Shown: piece after piece, positions 50,174-58,678 of the stretch
Layout: each line of letters starts with the position of its first letter
Numbering within the stretch: the stretch's first letter is position 1
NCBI GenBank assembly: GCA_034439755.1
Contig: JAWXAZ010000031.1
Location: forward strand, 1-64,000
Direction: 5' to 3'
Origin: B1 sp034439755
GTDB taxonomy: Bacteria; Bacteroidota; Bacteroidia; UKL13-3
DNA length: 64,000 nucleotides
Made by a program: the position numbers and the translations under genes
Notes under the pieces: model-generated
Databases searched by the model: none
What the model saw: the letters and a program-made list of their open reading frames with translations, nothing else
Told to the model about the DNA's origin: nothing

Positions 50174-53100
50174 TTGAATAAAACCTGGAAATACATATTA
50201 TGGCTCGTTATTAGTCTGGTTATTTTAGGTTCCTTAATTGGGACCGAAATAGGAATGTTGCAAAATACCAAGCAACAAGAACTCGATAATTATAACCACA
50301 TACAGCAAGTAATTTTAGAAAAGGAAGCAGAAAGTAAAGACCTGCTTTATCAGCTTTTACAAGATACTTCCCAAGTTGGAAAGAAGTGGATGGACTTTAA
50401 GGAAATTGCCGATCAGCACAATTTCATCATGCATCTTTTTAAAAATGATACCCTCATTTTATGGTCTAACAATGCCGTAAATTCTAAAAAATATTTGCCG
50501 GCCCTTAAAGATGGTTTTGTTTATTTAAACACCAATAACGGCTCTTATTTGGTGTCGTTTTTGCAAAAAGGTTCCTATAAAATGGCCTTGTTTTACCAAT
50601 TAAAAACCAATTACCAATTTCAAAATCAATACATCCAAAACCACATCAACCAAGATTTAAATTTCCTTGGTTCAGCCCTGTTTACACCTTCTCCCATTAA
50701 GGATTTTCACGACCTAAGCGACCGCAAAGGGAAGTATTTATGCTCTATACAAGTATTTGGATTTCCTAAGCATACACCCTTTTGGTTGCAATTATTAATC
50801 TTGTTGAATTTACTGGTTTCGGCATGGCTGTTTCACCTCATTATTCGCGCCATAATTGGAACTCATTTTATTCTGGGATCGCTATTATTTATCTTCGTTA
50901 CACAAGGCAGCAGGTGGTTATTGCTTTCTTTTAAAATTCCAGTTTTCATTTATAACCTCAAACTTTTTAGTCCAGATATCTATGCGTCTTCTACCTATAA
51001 TCCTTCGTTAGGCGATTTTTTAACAGCCACTTTCTTGCTACTTTGGTTGTTGAATTTAATTAGGTTTTATGGTTTTAAACCCACCAAAAATAAGACGTTA
51101 AAGTTTGTTCAATTGGCCGCCATCTCTTGGTTTACCATGGTTTTGGCCGATGCTGCTTTTGATAGCATAAAGAGCCTGGTATTCGATTCACAAGTGTCTT
51201 TTGATATTAGAAATATTTATAGCATTAACCTGTTTACTTTTTTGGGACTGCTCTTGGCATTTATGTTATTGCTGGTTGCCTATCAAATGGTTTATAGGTT
51301 GTACCACCTGCTCTTAGATACCACCTTAAGTTTTTACGAGAAATTTTTGGTTCTTAGTTTGGTCTTTTATTTCCTACATCCATATTTGGTGGTGTATCTG
51401 TTTGAACGCAAGGCCAATTATTCGCTGGTAAGCAGCCTGCTTATTTTACTTTTTCTAGCCTATAAACATTGGGTCGATAGCAAGTTTAACCGCTTTCCTC
51501 AGTACTTTATTTTAGTGGTAATGCTGAGTATTTTCACTTCCGTTACCATATACCATTATACGCAAATTGAGGAGGAAGAAAGTCGGTTTTTATATGCCGC
51601 TAAATTGGTTAGTCAGAATGATGTTAATGCAGAATATTTCTTAGACGATGTAGAAAAGAAATTTGTTTCTAACAACTTACTTAAATCCTATTATACCAAC
51701 CCCATTGCACTTAAATCGCAAATGGTTAAAAAGCTGAGACAGCTATATTTCTCTGGGTATTTGGGCAAATATGAAATATCCATTTACGATTATGATGCCA
51801 ACTATAACCACCACCAAATTCGCAATGTGTACAGTTATGCCCAAGTAGATTATATTTATAAAAAACTTGGATCAACCACCATTAACAACGATTTTAGGTT
51901 CTTAAAAAATAATGCCTACCTCAAAGGTTATTTGGGAAAGTTTGTGGTGCGCAATTCAAATGGTGTTTTAGGGTATTTCTTTATTCACTTACAACCTAAA
52001 TTACTGCAAGACGAAAATCGTTTTGATGAGTTGTTAATTGATGGGTTCAGGAATAATTATAACAAGCAAAGATACTACTCCTACGCCTTGTACCGCGATA
52101 TGCGCCTGTTGAGCCAGAGTGGTGAGTATGCATATAGAACTACCTATACTTGGGACAATATTCAAGAAAAAAGCAAGGTGTTTACAGAGGCAGGTTATAG
52201 CCATTTATTGTTTAAAGAAAACAAGCAACTTTATGTGGTGGTAAGTAAAAAAGAACCAGCTTGGTACGAACCTTTTGGTTTGTTTTCTTTGTCGTTTACT
52301 TTTTTTACCATCTTACTCATTACCCTTATTCTCTTGTTTATTTTGGTGAATAATAATTGGATGAAGGACTTTTTAGAAAGGGCTTCACCAATATGGAAAT
52401 GGGTTCACAAACACCTTAATAATTTTTTGATTCTGCGTGATGCCGATTTGTCGCTGATAAGAACGCGCATTCAATTGGGCATTGTGATGATTGTATTTAT
52501 AACACTAGGAACCACGGCCTATTTTACCATTAATTTTATTAGCAGTCAAAACACGCTTAAGCAAGAAGATAAGCTGGTAAAAAAGATTAGGAGTGTGGTG
52601 AGTGCCATTGAAAATGAAAGTCAAGACATTAATTTTACTACCCGACAAATAGATGCCGAAGCCAGCATTAATCAGATAGCCGATTTTTATAATACAGATA
52701 TTACCTTCTTTAATCCGCAAGGCGAATTGCTGGCATCTACCATTAAAAAGATATACGACGATGGCATTATTGCGCCATTAATGGATGCTCAAGCATTTTA
52801 CCATTTAAACAAATTGAGAGAGTCGCAGTATGTGCAAAATGAACAGATTGCAACCTTCGAATACAAAGGCGCTTATGTGCCTGTGTTTGGTAAAAAGATG
52901 GTGCTTTTAGGCTATGTACAATTACCTAATTTTTATCAAAGCTCAGATTTAAACACAGAGATTTCATCCATTATTGTAGGATTTATAAATTTATATGCCT
53001 TTATGTTTCTTATTATTGGCGTAATAGCTTGGATGGTTTCTCGCAACATTTCTTACCCGCTTATGCTCATTCAAAAACAAATGGCCAATACTGCTTTTGG

Positions 53101-53890
53101 TAAAAAGAATGAGCCCATTAATTGGGATAGAAAAGATGAGATAGGCGAGCTGGTGAAACAATATAACCTCATGATTGATGAGTTAGAAGAAAGTGCAGTA
53201 AAGCTTGCTACCAGCGAGCGCGAAGGTGCATGGCGAGATATTGCGAGGCAAATTGCCCATGAGATAAAAAATCCGCTTACGCCCATGAAATTAAGTGTGC
53301 AACATTTAGAACGTGCATGGAAAGACCAATCTCCTAAGCTGCCAGAAACCTTTGCCCGTGTTACAAAAACGCTCATCACGCAAATAGATACCTTAAGCGA
53401 TTTGGCGACCGAGTTTAGTAGCTTTGCCAAGATGCCTGCACCGCGTTATGAAAATGTAATGGTAGCCGAATTGCTCGATCAAATTGTGCACATGCAGGAG
53501 CAAACTTTTGAAGGAAAAATTTCTTTTTCTTGTGCGCTCAATACACCTATTTGGTTCGACCAAGGATATTTAAATAGAACCCTCACCAATTTAATTAAGA
53601 ATGCTTGTCAGGCCATACCAGACGACCGATTTGGTGAAATTTCGGTAAGGGTATTTGAGCAAAATGGACAATTGGTTTTTGAGATAGAAGACAATGGCAC
53701 TGGCATACCTTTAGAGCAAAGGGAAAAGGTTTTTATGCCTTATTTTAGCACTAAAGTTATTGGCATGGGATTGGGCTTGCCTATTGTAAAAAGCATGATT
53801 GAGAGCGGGGGAGGAACCATTTATTTTGATAGCATTACCGGTAAGGGCACAACTTTTACAGTAAAGTTGCCGTTAAAAATGGCAGAATGA
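50174..53890 (+). CDS. very large NtrY-like sensor histidine kinase
   Basis: A 1238-residue kinase with a TTG start. One membrane helix at the N terminus is followed by a periplasmic loop, then a block of about seven helices (roughly 205-470), a second extracytoplasmic domain, and further helices near 700, 770 and 945. A HAMP linker (RNISYPLMLIQKQMANTAFG) leads to HisKA (WRDIARQIAHEIKNPLTPMKLSVQHLERAW) and HATPase (NLIKNACQAIPD, DNGTGIPLEQREKVF, MGLGLPIVKSMIESGGGTI). The NPLTPMK form of the H-box is that of NtrY. No response regulator is adjacent. The stop overlaps the start of the outer-membrane gene by four bases. Confidence 0.85.
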   Translation: MNKTWKYILWLVISLVILGSLIGTEIGMLQNTKQQELDNYNHIQQVILEKEAESKDLLYQLLQDTSQVGKKWMDFKEIADQHNFIMHLFKNDTLILWSNNAVNSKKYLPALKDGFVYLNTNNGSYLVSFLQKGSYKMALFYQLKTNYQFQNQYIQNHINQDLNFLGSALFTPSPIKDFHDLSDRKGKYLCSIQVFGFPKHTPFWLQLLILLNLLVSAWLFHLIIRAIIGTHFILGSLLFIFVTQGSRWLLLSFKIPVFIYNLKLFSPDIYASSTYNPSLGDFLTATFLLLWLLNLIRFYGFKPTKNKTLKFVQLAAISWFTMVLADAAFDSIKSLVFDSQVSFDIRNIYSINLFTFLGLLLAFMLLLVAYQMVYRLYHLLLDTTLSFYEKFLVLSLVFYFLHPYLVVYLFERKANYSLVSSLLILLFLAYKHWVDSKFNRFPQYFILVVMLSIFTSVTIYHYTQIEEEESRFLYAAKLVSQNDVNAEYFLDDVEKKFVSNNLLKSYYTNPIALKSQMVKKLRQLYFSGYLGKYEISIYDYDANYNHHQIRNVYSYAQVDYIYKKLGSTTINNDFRFLKNNAYLKGYLGKFVVRNSNGVLGYFFIHLQPKLLQDENRFDELLIDGFRNNYNKQRYYSYALYRDMRLLSQSGEYAYRTTYTWDNIQEKSKVFTEAGYSHLLFKENKQLYVVVSKKEPAWYEPFGLFSLSFTFFTILLITLILLFILVNNNWMKDFLERASPIWKWVHKHLNNFLILRDADLSLIRTRIQLGIVMIVFITLGTTAYFTINFISSQNTLKQEDKLVKKIRSVVSAIENESQDINFTTRQIDAEASINQIADFYNTDITFFNPQGELLASTIKKIYDDGIIAPLMDAQAFYHLNKLRESQYVQNEQIATFEYKGAYVPVFGKKMVLLGYVQLPNFYQSSDLNTEISSIIVGFINLYAFMFLIIGVIAWMVSRNISYPLMLIQKQMANTAFGKKNEPINWDRKDEIGELVKQYNLMIDELEESAVKLATSEREGAWRDIARQIAHEIKNPLTPMKLSVQHLERAWKDQSPKLPETFARVTKTLITQIDTLSDLATEFSSFAKMPAPRYENVMVAELLDQIVHMQEQTFEGKISFSCALNTPIWFDQGYLNRTLTNLIKNACQAIPDDRFGEISVRVFEQNGQLVFEIEDNGTGIPLEQREKVFMPYFSTKVIGMGLGLPIVKSMIESGGGTIYFDSITGKGTTFTVKLPLKMAE

Positions 53891-56800
53891 AAAGGTGGCT
53901 TTTGCTCCATTTAATGGTGCTGCTTGGCATAGTGGCTGGCGCACAATCTGCTTATAAATTGAGTTCAAAAGGATTCATTTTACTACAAGATTCTTTCTTA
54001 ATTGATACCGCAGTTTTAATGCATGGTTCTATTAAAGTGCATGGATATATGGAGAATATAGACTTTCGCATCAATTATTATCACAGCGCATTCATTAACC
54101 TGCAAATCCCCAAGGGGTCTTTCATTCAAATGCAATATGCGCCCATGCGATATCCCATTAAACAAGTATATCGAAACCGCGATTATGCATTGGTTCAGCC
54201 CGAATTTTCTGAAACCATTAACCCTTTTAAATTGAGTAATGACAAGGGAAATTTTGATGCCATTATGAAGAGTGAAGGACTCGTAACAAATGGCAGTATT
54301 ATGCGCGGATTGAGTGTAGGAAATAGCCAGAATGCCGTTATAAATGCCAATTTAAACCTGCAATTGGCGGGCAGAATTAACAATGAGGTGGATGTATTGG
54401 CGGCCATAAGCGATGAAAATAATCCCATTCAACCAGAAGGAAATACGCAGGAATTACAGGACTTTGACAGGGTTTTTGTGCAGTTTAGCAAGGCCGAGCA
54501 TAAACTTGTGGTGGGCGATTATTTAATGAGTAAGCCAGCGGAAAATTACTTCCTAAACTACTATAAAAAATCGCGTGGCTTATCTGCAGAAACGCAATTC
54601 GGTTTGAACCAAAAACAACAATTAAAAATAGGTGCGCAGGCAGCGCTTTCGCGCGGACGCTTTGTGCGAAACACGATCAATGGCATTGAAGGAAACCAAG
54701 GTCCATATAGGTTAACGGGTTCTAATGGCGAGTTGTTTATTATCCTAATTTCGGGTACCGAATCTGTTTATTTGGATGGGCAAAAATTAACGCGTGGCGA
54801 GCAAAATGATTATACCATTGATTATAATAGTGGGGAGTTGGTTTTTATGCCGCGCCGCCTCATAACACAGTATTCTAGGATCATTGTAGAGTTTCAATAT
54901 TCGGATAGAAATTTTGCCAGAACAGTGTTTGCCTTGCAAACAAAATGGGAAACAAAAAAGAGCTCGGTTTACCTAAATTATTTTACCGAACAAGACAATA
55001 AAAATCAACCTTTTCAACAGAATTTAAGCGATAGCAACAAGCTGCTTTTGTCGCAAGTGGGCGATAATCTAGCGCAAGCGAAAGTGTTGAGTGAAGTTCC
55101 CCATTCGGCTTTTCAATCGAAATTAATTTTATACAGAAAGCGCGATACGCTGGCTTTTGGACAAGTGTATGTTCACACCACAGATGCCAGTTCTGATTCT
55201 GTTTTTTATGAGGTGAGATTTTCTTTTGTTGGTGCAGGAAAGGGAAATTACAAGCAAAGTTCGAGTACCAGTAATGGTCGGGTTTTTGAATGGATAGCGC
55301 CTGTAAATGGTTTGCCCCAGGGCGATTTTGAGCCTTTTGTTCAATTGATTGCACCCAATAGAAAGCAAATGTTGGTATTGGGTGCTTCGCATATAATAAA
55401 GGAAGGTCATTTGGTGAAAATGGAATTGGCAAAAAGCGATTTCGACCAGAACTTATATAGTGAATTAAACAAAAGCAACGATGCTGGTTATGCCGTAAAG
55501 TTAGAATGGAGCAATGAACTTAAACTTGGCAATTCTAGCAATCTATTAAAGAGCAATATTCGGTACGAATATACTTCACAGCATTTTCAATATGTAGAAC
55601 GATATAGGAATGTAGAATTTGCCCGCATGTGGAATAGGCAACTTAATAATCTTGCTGGGAACGACACTGGAGCAAAGGAACATATCCTAAATTGGCAATT
55701 GGGATTTGAAACTAAGGAGCATGGTTTTTTGCGCTACCAATTGGGATATTATAACAGGGCAGATGGCAACTTTTTGGGGCTAAATCACCAAGTTAATTCG
55801 CGCCTTATGGATAGTAAAAATTCTTTGGATTTAGATGGCGAGTGGCTTCATTCTAACTTAAAGGCAATTGGTGTGAGTGACTACGGAAATGAGGTTAGGC
55901 GGATGCAGGGTGCTTATACAAGAAGCTTTTCTTTTATCCGAGTGGGCGCTTTGGTTCAAACCGAAAAAAGTGCCTTTAAACAAAACGGCGACTCTTTGTT
56001 GAATGGAAGTTTTGCCTTTAAAAAATTTGGATTGTTTTTAAAAAGCAAGGACAGTTCGCAATTGAGTTATTTTATGGAAGCCAATATGCGCTTGGATTTG
56101 TTGCCATTGCAATCTGAATTTAAGGATCATACTTTGGCCAAGGAAATTAAGGCGGGAATGAGTGTGTTGCAAAAGAATTTTAATAAGTTGAATTTGGATG
56201 TTTCTTTTAGGGATTTTCAGGTCTTAGATTCGGCCTTTCAACACTTAAAACCAGAGCAAACTTTATTGTCACGCGTGGAGTATGATTATGCTTTTTTTAA
56301 GCGCTTAATTACGGCAAATACCTACGTGCAATTGGGTTCTGGAAATGAGTTGCGCAGAGATTATCAATACCTGGAGGTGCCCGTGGGACAAGGAATTTAC
56401 GTGTGGAAAGATTTTAACGAAGATGGTGCGCAACAGCTCAATGAATTTCAAGCAGCATCTTTTGCCGATAAAAATTTGGCCAATTATATTAAGGTGTATT
56501 TGCCTACCACAAGCTTAATAAAAATTCAAAGTACTCAGTTTAGTCAGACACTAAATATTAATAGTTTTGCTAACCGAAAATTATTAGGTTTTATGGGCTT
56601 TCTGAGCCGATTTAGTGATCAAGCAGCTTTGCGTTTGGATAGAAAGGTGCAGGCCAATAGCGACAATGTTTTGCTAACTGCTGTAAATTGGAATTTGCAA
56701 GATACCAGCATCATAAGTTTGAGTTCCTTGTTAAGGAATACCTTGTTTTTTAACCGCAATAATCCGCGTTATGGTTTAGATTTTGGTTGGAACCAAGGTA

Positions 56801-57366
56801 AGAGTAAGATGTTTCAAACCAATGGTTTTGAGAGCCGAAATAAAAGCGATTATTCGTTTGGTGGCCGGTATAATTTGAATGCCAATTGGACGCTTTCTGG
56901 AGCTTATGTGGTAGGCGATAAGGCCTATTTCTCCCAAATATTTAGCAGCAACAATTACCGGTTTTCTTATACCGAAATAAAGCCAAAAATTAGCTATCAA
57001 TTTTTGCAGACTTGGCGCTTAAGTTTAGATTATGCCTTGCAACAATCTTTAAACAAGGCCGAGTATGGGGGCGATAAAAGCGAGGTAAATCAAGTAGGTA
57101 CCGAGTTGCGTTATTCCTTTGTAAAGATTGGGGTTTTAACGTTTAAATACAGCTATTACCAAGTGCAATTTAATGGGAATATCAACAGTCCGCTTGCCTA
57201 CGATATGTTGCAAGGTTTAAGCATTGGTAAAAATCAATTGTGGAGTTTAAGTGTGCAACAAAGGATTGGTCAAAATTTGCAAATTAATCTCAGTTACGAC
57301 GGCCGTAAATCGGGATTAATTCCAGTTATCCATACTGGTAAAATGGAGGCTCGGTATTTGTTTTAG
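53887..57366 (+). CDS. giant SprA-like outer-membrane protein of unknown function
   Basis: A 1159-residue secreted protein with a signal peptide (ending IVAGAQS). Residues about 130-210 read GSIMRGLSVGNSQNAVINAN, LAAISDENNPIQPEGNTQE and FDRVFVQF, very like the repeated N-terminal domains of SprA, the T9SS translocon barrel. The rest is dominated by amphipathic beta strands and ends in RYLF with a terminal Phe, as outer-membrane barrels do. It is much shorter than SprA (about 2,300 residues), so it is a relative, not SprA. The ATGA overlap with the NtrY-like kinase gene indicates coupled translation and a possible shared envelope role. Confidence 0.7.
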   Translation: MKRWLLLHLMVLLGIVAGAQSAYKLSSKGFILLQDSFLIDTAVLMHGSIKVHGYMENIDFRINYYHSAFINLQIPKGSFIQMQYAPMRYPIKQVYRNRDYALVQPEFSETINPFKLSNDKGNFDAIMKSEGLVTNGSIMRGLSVGNSQNAVINANLNLQLAGRINNEVDVLAAISDENNPIQPEGNTQELQDFDRVFVQFSKAEHKLVVGDYLMSKPAENYFLNYYKKSRGLSAETQFGLNQKQQLKIGAQAALSRGRFVRNTINGIEGNQGPYRLTGSNGELFIILISGTESVYLDGQKLTRGEQNDYTIDYNSGELVFMPRRLITQYSRIIVEFQYSDRNFARTVFALQTKWETKKSSVYLNYFTEQDNKNQPFQQNLSDSNKLLLSQVGDNLAQAKVLSEVPHSAFQSKLILYRKRDTLAFGQVYVHTTDASSDSVFYEVRFSFVGAGKGNYKQSSSTSNGRVFEWIAPVNGLPQGDFEPFVQLIAPNRKQMLVLGASHIIKEGHLVKMELAKSDFDQNLYSELNKSNDAGYAVKLEWSNELKLGNSSNLLKSNIRYEYTSQHFQYVERYRNVEFARMWNRQLNNLAGNDTGAKEHILNWQLGFETKEHGFLRYQLGYYNRADGNFLGLNHQVNSRLMDSKNSLDLDGEWLHSNLKAIGVSDYGNEVRRMQGAYTRSFSFIRVGALVQTEKSAFKQNGDSLLNGSFAFKKFGLFLKSKDSSQLSYFMEANMRLDLLPLQSEFKDHTLAKEIKAGMSVLQKNFNKLNLDVSFRDFQVLDSAFQHLKPEQTLLSRVEYDYAFFKRLITANTYVQLGSGNELRRDYQYLEVPVGQGIYVWKDFNEDGAQQLNEFQAASFADKNLANYIKVYLPTTSLIKIQSTQFSQTLNINSFANRKLLGFMGFLSRFSDQAALRLDRKVQANSDNVLLTAVNWNLQDTSIISLSSLLRNTLFFNRNNPRYGLDFGWNQGKSKMFQTNGFESRNKSDYSFGGRYNLNANWTLSGAYVVGDKAYFSQIFSSNNYRFSYTEIKPKISYQFLQTWRLSLDYALQQSLNKAEYGGDKSEVNQVGTELRYSFVKIGVLTFKYSYYQVQFNGNINSPLAYDMLQGLSIGKNQLWSLSVQQRIGQNLQINLSYDGRKSGLIPVIHTGKMEARYLF

Positions 57367-57420
57367 GTGCTAATTTTATAAAAGAATACCTGCTTTAAAC
57401 ATTTTGTAGTTTAACATTAT

Positions 57421-57500
57421 TTATACCGATTATACAAAATAGATAGTCCATTTTCGACAAATATTTCATTGTACTATAACTTTAGGAGAATCGGCATTTA
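57421..57500. repeat. dispersed intergenic repeat, copy C
   Basis: Eighty bases align to the left part of copy B (30215 onward), sharing TTATACC, ATACAAAATA, TTTCATTGTACTA-like and TCGGCATTTA blocks with one indel and roughly 75-80% identity by eye. It lies in the convergent gap between the giant outer-membrane gene and the AI-2E gene. Confidence 0.65.
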
Positions 57501-57583
57501 TTTTCGTGCTTTTGTTTGTCAACATTAATGCTTGAATTAAGCATTTCTTTTACATTGGAATCACTTTATTTATCATGCTTTTA

Positions 57584-58669
57584 TCAGTCAACAATAGCGC
57601 TTTCTTCAAGCTTCTTTCCAACTTTTGGTTCAATCCAAAACTGAAATAAAGTATAGCAAATAGATAATACAATGGCACCTAAAAAAAGTCCAATAAAGCC
57701 AGAATACATAAAACCTCCAACCACACCAATGAAAATAACAATCATGGGTACATTGGCATCATTTCCTAACAAAAAGGGTTTTAATATATTGTCGGCCAAG
57801 GTGCATAGAAAAAAATAAGCCGTCCATAACCCAGCATATAAATGGCTTTCGGTTTGAAACAAATAGGCCACAATGCCTATCAAAACAATACCTGGCCCAA
57901 CTTGAACGATGGATAATATTAAGCAAAGTAATACCCAAATAGAGCCGTTTGGAATGCCACAAATGTAAATACCTAAGGCAACTAGGGCAGTTTGTATAAC
58001 GGCCACACCAAGAACCCCTTTTACCACACTTCTAATTGTTTGTACAATAAGCCTCACGTAAGTTTGTCCATCCTTGCCTACCAACCTGTTAAATAGTTCT
58101 TCCGAAACACCTTTTTGATCCCCAATTTTCAAAAATATTCCAGCCAAAATAATGGATACTAGAATTTGTAAAATGCCCATGCCCGTATCAATTACAGCGC
58201 CAATTACAATTTTGCCTAAGGCCAATAACTTGGTTTGATAGGTATTAAAAAAGTCTTCTAAACTCTTGTTAAAGGTATTCATGATGACATGAAGTTTCTC
58301 TCCAATAACAGGAATATCATACACGAATTTTGGCGGTTCGGGCATCGAAAATCCTTCCGTATCAAACCGCACTTTTAACTCCATTATAGTGTGCGTTGTA
58401 GAGGTGAAAAACAAGGCAGTTGGCACCAAAATAATAGAAAGCAATAAAATGGTAATGACTATTGAAGCCAAGCTTGAACCCATCTTAAATTTGGTTTCAA
58501 AAAAATCTTGAATGGGGCTAACCGCAATGGCAATGATTAATCCCCAAAGCACTGGCATAATAAAAGGCGACACAATTTGAAAACACCAAAACAGAATTCC
58601 AAATAACAGAACCATTCTAATGCCAATGTCTATTGCCTGTTGAGAATAGCTGATATTTTCTTTTTCCAT
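57584..58669 (-). CDS. AI-2E family transporter
   Basis: A 361-residue membrane protein with about eight helices. Characteristic segments are FQIVSPFIMPVLWGLIIAIAVSPIQDFF near the start, then SVVKGVLGVAVIQTALVALGIYICGIPNGSIWVLLCLILSIVQVGP (here only indicated by its ends) and FLGAIVLSICYTLFQFWI. Members include AI-2 exporters (TqsA) and Na+/H+ antiporters, so the substrate is open. It is nine bases downstream of leuS on the same strand and probably shares its transcript. Confidence 0.85.
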   Translation of the reverse strand: MEKENISYSQQAIDIGIRMVLLFGILFWCFQIVSPFIMPVLWGLIIAIAVSPIQDFFETKFKMGSSLASIVITILLLSIILVPTALFFTSTTHTIMELKVRFDTEGFSMPEPPKFVYDIPVIGEKLHVIMNTFNKSLEDFFNTYQTKLLALGKIVIGAVIDTGMGILQILVSIILAGIFLKIGDQKGVSEELFNRLVGKDGQTYVRLIVQTIRSVVKGVLGVAVIQTALVALGIYICGIPNGSIWVLLCLILSIVQVGPGIVLIGIVAYLFQTESHLYAGLWTAYFFLCTLADNILKPFLLGNDANVPMIVIFIGVVGGFMYSGFIGLFLGAIVLSICYTLFQFWIEPKVGKKLEESAIVD

Positions 58670-58678
58670 GTCTTTAGA

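Noticed and set aside
54983..55432. 149-codon antisense frame in the giant outer-membrane gene
   Set aside because: No family pattern, composition follows the opposite strand's codons; shadow ORF.
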